This document shows, piece after piece, positions 58,901-64,000 of a stretch of 64,000 bases of DNA; the stretch's first letter is position 1, and each line of letters opens with the position of its first letter. The notes below the pieces were generated by a model. That model was not told the origin of the DNA. It saw only the letters and a list, made by a program, of their open reading frames with translations, and did no database searches. The DNA is from Ectocarpus siliculosus (lineage: Eukaryota; Sar; Phaeophyceae; Ectocarpales; Ectocarpaceae): NCBI GenBank assembly GCA_000310025.1, contig FN649750.1, forward strand, positions 67,433-131,432, read 5' to 3'. The position numbers were made by a program, and so were the translations under genes.

Positions 58901-61900
58901 GGGGGGGGGAGTTGTAAGGGGTACGTCCACTGCGTGCAATGCATGTAGAAGCAATGGGTGGGTGCATCGACCGCAGCTTGGCTTTCGTGTCGACTTCGAG
59001 AGAGTGTCTGACAATTCACGAGCGGCGATGCCATCACGCCATCCACATCGGGAGGTAGATAGCGTTCAGCACACCGGCAACACCAAAGCCAAGAACATGC
59101 AGGCCATCCAACAACGTGATGGCGATGCTCAGGAAGAATATACACGTACCCGCCGAGTAAGCTACCATGTTTCAAAACTCGTTCGCACCTCCGAGGTCAT
59201 GGCGTCAGAAGAATCGCTCTGCACGAAAACGCGGTTGTCGGGTGGGTCCGAGTAGCAGCCACGGTAGGATCTCACATAATCTGCGTCGGGGTTCTCGTAG
59301 ACGTTCATGCTGTAGGAGCCGCCACAAAACTCGGCGGAGTCACCCGGGCAGGGCATGTCGCAGACCCCGTCACCGTGGGCATCGTAGTCGGAGTTGTTGC
59401 CGCACCAGCACTGTTGTTGCGTTCGGTAGTATCGAGAAGTGGGGCAGAGGGTGCAGTCATCGAGAGGGTAGGGGTTAGATCATCGTGACGTCAGTCGCAT
59501 GCAGGAAGTTAGACTCTGAACCCCGTAAGGTACGGAAGGTTGTCGATGTCATGGTGGTACGCGGTGTATGAGAACGGGCGTCGCAATAGCTGCCGACTTG
59601 TACAACAAAAACAATTTAATGAGTCAGACGACCATCTCCAGAGACAAACGAAGGTTCGTCCGACAGCACGTGCGATATTGCCATGGGATGGCTGGTGCGT
59701 ACTCAATGTCCCACACTACTTGCAGTTTCGCTAAACCGCCCATGGGACACCCATGGGGCACCCGTGGGCACTTCACGCCCATGGTGGACCTCCCATAAAC
59801 TGCCCACGAAGTGCCCACCGTGGGCACTACTGCCTTCAACTTCGCCACCGGCATGTCAACCTACACGTTAGCCACGTATGGTGTGGGCGTGAGGTCAAGG
59901 TTTAGCGGGGTTATTTTGGCTGTAATGTTCCTCCCAGTGCAGATAATCTGTTGTTTAAGGAGTACAATGGTTCTGGTTGAAGGGCACTCATTCACGCTCC
60001 CACGGGCTGCCCATGGGTGTCCCATCGGCGGTTTAGCAAAATACTAGAAAGTGTGGGAGATCCTACGTGCTAGCTGGCAAGCACGAGGTTCCTACTTACC
60101 GAAGGCAAAAGAGCTAGTGAGAGAGGCTGACTATTCAATTGTTGGTGGATGAGAAACAGCGCACGTTTCCACTTCACAAGTGTGGTCAAAGGAGGCCCGC
60201 ATCCTCTGGTCTTCTCCGAACCACGCGACTACATACCATGTCATACGGGACATTCTAGTATCAAATACGAGATAAATGGCAGACCCCTTGCGCAAAAGCC
60301 ACGATGTCCATGAGTGATGCATGGATTTCGAGCCGATGCTCAGAGCAGCCAACGACAATGTACGAGACCGGCATGATCCGAGGCACGTCGGTGACTTGAA
60401 AAGGTCACCGAAACGAGGCCATGAGCGTGATCGTTGAGCGCCCATTTCAACTCCGGTGCTGATGCAGTTCCGACATCTCGTCAGCGCGACATTGACACCC
60501 CACGATCCTTACCACCGGTTCCTCGCGCGTGTACATATGCGTATGCTAGAAGTCTCACCTCTGTCCCATACTGAGTTCCGTAGAATTCGTAACTGGTGCA
60601 ATGATCCAAGCAGACCTGTGGCCGGTCGATCATATTGGAGGGAAGCCAACGGCAAATCGAAGGAAGAGAGACACGTGAACATGGAATACTGTGCGAAATT
60701 GTTGAGTGGCGGTGGCGTGTCGACAGTTTTGAACGCTGGTGACAACCCCCGTGCAGGGACATTCGACAATCAAGATGACCTCATCGAAAACCCAACCCAC
60801 CACTGGAGACTATAGGAGCCGGGGATAGTAGCGCTGGCAAGGGGAGTCGCCCTCCCCGGAAGCGAAAGTGCGGGGGCTCACGAACCCACGGCTAACGTTT
60901 ACAGAAGCCGAAATCAAACCATTAGACTAGTCAGCACTGACTATTTAGTGTAATGGTTAACTTTCGATTTCTGTAAGACGTATCAATCTCGCCTTATTTG
61001 CTCACCGCCGCGGTCATGTCCTCCGAGGAATCCACCAGCAACTCGAAGAGGCGGTTGTCGGCCGGAGGGTCGGAGTAGCACCCAAGGTAGATGGGCTCCT
61101 CTACGTCGAGGCTCGCGTAGACATTCATGCTGTACGAGCCACCACAGACCTCGCTGGAGTCGCCCGAGCAGGACATATCGCAGACGCCGGCACCGTTGGC
61201 GTCGTATTCCGCGTTGTCACCGCACCAGCACTGTTTTGGAGCGAACGGCGAAATTTCGGGGGCAAAAGGATGAATTTAGAGGTTAGCAAGGGCTTGTGTG
61301 TCGTGGTTGCGAGAGCGGTGTGCGGCGCGTTGTGTACGATGAAGAATAGTATGAGAACGGTTGGCGTTGCGGTGGTGGCGCCGCCTGGCATCAGTCGAGA
61401 AAAGGAAGATTATATCTGCATTCACGAAGGATGCTCTTCGAACATGTGGCAACCGTTCCAACCATCGTTTGTTTCGTCTATGCAGTCTGTTTTCGTCGGT
61501 CTTAGTAGAACAAGGCTGACCTCCAATGTTGCATTCGCCGCAAAGGAGGTTGCTACAGTGAGTGTGTATGTCAGACGAACGAACAACAGTCAGTCAAGAA
61601 CGTTGAAGATTGTATTGCGGGGATCTGTACCAAACTCGATGGGCTGGACAATGTCAGGAAGCCAAAGTAGAACGATCGAAATGGTGAAATCACCATATTG
61701 TTGTCCGTAGACACAGACAATTCATGACTACCAAGGTATGACCCATCCCAATACCGGCACCGTCCAATCGTTGCAAAATATCTATGTTTCGTGCGCCACC
61801 TCAACATTTGATCGGTGTATGACCCCGTTGCTTACACATCCAAGAATTTTTACCTCAGTTGAGTACTGGGTGCCATAGAAGGCCGAGCCGGAGCAGAGAT

Positions 61901-63431
61901 TGGAGCAGATCTGTGGTGCAAGGACCGGAGACACATGCAAGCAAAGATCCGCATTGGGCGGCGGGGGGAGCAGCGGCGGGAATGTACGTAGACAGTGTTC
62001 GAAAATGGAAGCGCTGGGGGTGGTGGGGCACAACGCGAGCTTCAAAGCGTGGAAGACAAACCGCTCCTGTGCAATTACCACGCGAGGTCAGCCACCAAAA
62101 CAACTGCCACAAGCATCAGGCAATGCGAGGAACAGTCTACATGCCATTTATGGCACAAACCTGCGCGTTGACATCGGTATTTTTTTGTTTGTAAATTTCA
62201 AATCAGCGCTCACGGCACTAGTGCCGTTTACTCGAACCCGTGGTCACACGGAAGGACCCCTCTCTATCATCCCCTCCTGCGGTACGTTGCCTTCGATTTT
62301 TAATGCGAGAAGAGTCCAGCACTTTCTTGCCTCTATGTACACACGAACTAGCGTTATCCACTGGGCCAGGAGCGGAAGCGGGAGAAAAACTCACTTTTTG
62401 CAAGAGAAGCTCGCTTACGCCGGGATTCGAACCCCTGACCTGATCTCCAGAAGGTTTCGAGGATACCAACTAGACCACAGGGGCGACCGGCAGTCTATGC
62501 AATATGCACATACACAAAACATCAACATCCACACGCGCTTCCGGCCATCGACTGGTCACCCACCTCCGTGGACATAGCGGAATCGGACGACTCGAACTCG
62601 AAGACACGGTTGTCAGCAGGGTCCGAGAAGCAACCTAGGTGGGATGGGTCATCGGACTGACCTGCTCCGGCCACATCAGACGACAAGAATAATGTCACGA
62701 ACTGAGAGAGTGGCGGTCTACATGTAGTAGCGCCCTAAGTACGAAAGTCGCGAGAGGTATACTCGTGCTTCACATATGTACGTGGACGCATGCAAAACAA
62801 GGGAGATAATCAATTCTAGTCGATGTACATGGGGAGTGATCCCCCAGTGATGCCTAGTCCCACGCAATACCAATGCCACGAAGTGAGGGAGTGGCGGTCT
62901 AGAAGCGTCCTACAACTACCAAGGTAACAGAAGGTATATGAGTGCTTTATGTATGTACGAACAATGGATATAATCAACGCTTGTCTACATGGCAAGTGAT
63001 CCCCCCGTGATGCCTACATAGCCCCTAACGAACTGAAACAAATCGGACAAGTACCCCGGCGACGGGATATTTCCTACTTTTCAGGTGGTTGAGGGGCCAC
63101 AGCGATCACCGCTCTGAAGTGAAATTGGCTAATCTATTCGGACAGACTCTAGCTGCCCGGGTAGAGCACGATCCAGCTCTCTCAGTGTCACCGGGAGGTA
63201 TTGAAGCCGCTCCCGCGAGTGACCAGAAACCTGCTTCTGGTGCTACATTTACGTTGCTATACTACCCGAGAGTGTTGTTGAGCAATACGTGCTACTCGCA
63301 AGTCTAGAGGCACTATTTATTCAGAGTTTCACAGAACGGTTGTGTACTCCAGTATCTATGTACTACATGTCTCTCTCACCAAAGGCGAGCCCGAGAAGGA
63401 GCATCGGTAGCCCCAGCGAAAGAAGGTGCAT
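55960..63431 (-). CDS. Secreted protein with four WSC domains, 388 aa
   Basis: WSC domains are cysteine-rich modules that bind wall carbohydrates; secreted WSC proteins are numerous in brown algae. Ten exons join in phase: 63431-63380, 62661-62564, 61910-61854, 61230-61006, 60615-60559, 59410-59189, 58847-58791, 57415-57206, 56843-56784 and 56088-55960, ending in TAA. Residues 1-18 (MHLLSLGLPMLLLGLAFG) form a signal peptide. Each WSC domain follows the pattern YLGCYSDPP, then CSGSAFYGTQYSTE, CWCG, VCDMxCxGDSxExCGG and SYSMNVY, at about residues 22-107, 117-201, 211-294 and 304-384. No membrane segment or catalytic domain follows, so the product should be free in the wall or matrix. Every internal WSC domain is split across two exon types, a 57-60 bp exon and a 129-225 bp one, and all introns after the first are in phase 0. 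Confidence 0.93.
58140..58222. mobile_element. Small MITE, copy A (WSC intron 7)
   Basis: Terminal inverted repeats TATCGAAGCCAGAATCAACC and (reverse complement at the right end) TGATTAGAAGCCGAAATCAA. The centre has ATTAGACTAGTCAGCGCTGA, nearly identical to copy B at 60900. A flanking stretch (CTTAGCCGTGGGTTC) is also shared, inverted. Confidence 0.65.
59708..60059. mobile_element. Foldback element with CCCATGGG repeats (WSC intron 5)
   Basis: Inverted ends of about 60 bp: GTCCCACACT, GCTAAACCGCCCATGGGACA on the left and their complements ending AGTGTGGGA at 60059. Inside lie repeated CCCATGG / CCCACG palindromes. About 350 bp, no gene. Confidence 0.7.
60900..60975. mobile_element. Small MITE, copy B (WSC intron 4)
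   Basis: 76 bp with terminal inverted repeats: TACAGAAGCCGAAATCAAAC at the left; the right end read in reverse complement is TACAGAAATCGAAAGTTAAC. Related to copy A at 58140, in opposite orientation outside the shared palindromic core. Confidence 0.7.
62180..62486 (-). mobile_element. tRNA-derived SINE, copy 2 (WSC intron 2)
   Basis: Reads on the minus strand. First A box TGGTCTAGTTGGTA, B box GGGGTTCGAATCCCGGC, second A box TGGCCCAGTGGATAACGC and second B box ACGGGTTCGAGTAAAC, then an A-rich tail. It keeps the second promoter better than copy 1. Same length and order as copy 1. Confidence 0.85.
62694..63030. repeat. Diverged tandem duplication, unit about 180 bp (WSC intron 1)
   Basis: GAGAGTGGCGGTCTA at about 62704 recurs as GGGAGTGGCGGTCTA at about 62886, and the blocks AGTGATCCCCCAGTGATGCC and AGTGATCCCCCCGTGATGCC lie at matching places further on. 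The unit does not reach either splice site. Confidence 0.75.
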
Positions 63432-64000
63432 CTTGACCTTGAGATTTCTGGAATGCCTTAATCCTGGAAAAAGGTAACCACGATCATTTTCATACGTGCG
63501 ACGTACAGCAGACTTTCCATAATGCGCCTTTAGTTGTGAAGGTGGTCGCAGTATTACCATACATACATATTTTAAGCGAAGTACTCGTGTGCCCGAAATG
63601 ATCCCTCTACTGTCGTGTCTTCCGGGTACCATGAGCATGGTCGTTGGTCGCTCTCTACACGGCGTACCGTGCGAGGTATAGGTTCCTACGAGGCAGGGAA
63701 CAGGGAATACGCCAGGCAGAACGGGGAGGGCTAAAGGGCTCGCGGCAACACTGCAGCAGAGCATTTATCAGACGGCCGCCATGAGTGTTCCCCTGTCCCC
63801 CTTCATGGCGCTGGGTTGGGAATATAATTCGAGAATTTCAGTAAGTCGACGCTGCGCGCACAGATTTGTGGGTTGCGTGGCTTTCCGGCGTGGGCGAGGC
63901 GATCGTAGGTGGTTGCCACCGCCTTACACACGAAACGCACCGCTACATCAGTCCATGCATAACTCTGAAAATTGCGTGTCCGGACAGCAGCCCAAGTCGC
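63432..64000. other. Upstream region of the WSC gene
   Basis: Presumed promoter and 5' untranslated region on the minus strand. A CAGGGAACAGGGAATACGCC stretch near 63694 resembles the subterminal repeats of the transposon at 30121-30976. No gene recognised. Confidence 0.35.

Overview
The window looks like nuclear DNA of a brown alga, closest in style to Ectocarpus. The basis is sequence character: long introns with a few short exons, a secreted protein of tandem WSC domains, a very large array of short ankyrin-like repeats of the type GHLEVLQWARSNGCPWDE, and many small foldback elements. Two runs of N and a patch of homopolymer-rich, low-quality sequence suggest a Sanger-era assembly. No taxon assignment was computed.

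Layout. 0-2 kb: low-complexity coding-like sequence (a basic SPRPK-repeat protein and a Ser-rich frame), then about 4.5 kb with no gene I can support and an assembly gap at 6647-7108. 7.5-18.8 kb (minus): a 14-exon seryl-tRNA synthetase with a C-terminal extension holding two WHEP domains. 19.0-21.9 kb (plus): a three-exon Tim13-like small Tim chaperone, head to head with the synthetase and 281 bp from its start; its first intron contains a large hairpin repeat with an assembly gap at the centre. 23.4-29.2 kb (plus): an RNase MRP subunit Rmp1-like gene with a long disordered tail. 30-38 kb: a repeat-rich island with a DNA transposon, inverted copies of one roughly 1.1 kb gene end, and several foldback elements. 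38.4-43.8 kb (minus): about 66 copies of an 81-bp, 27-residue ankyrin-like repeat, probably decayed. 45.8-48.9 kb (minus): a NEK-family kinase whose ATP-binding lobe lacks its usual key residues. 49-55.9 kb: no clear gene, but a tRNA-derived SINE and nested foldback elements. 56.0-63.4 kb (minus): a complete 10-exon secreted protein with four WSC domains, whose introns carry a second SINE copy and several MITEs.

The genes are unrelated housekeeping or cell-surface functions: translation, mitochondrial import, RNA processing, signalling and cell-wall or carbohydrate binding. The most unusual feature is in the introns. In the synthetase and Rmp1-like genes, seven splice junctions have degenerate tandem copies of themselves lying inside the intron, as if the introns grew by short tandem duplications spanning the splice site. 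Exon borders below were placed by hand from reading-frame phase and family consensus; no alignment or transcript evidence was available.
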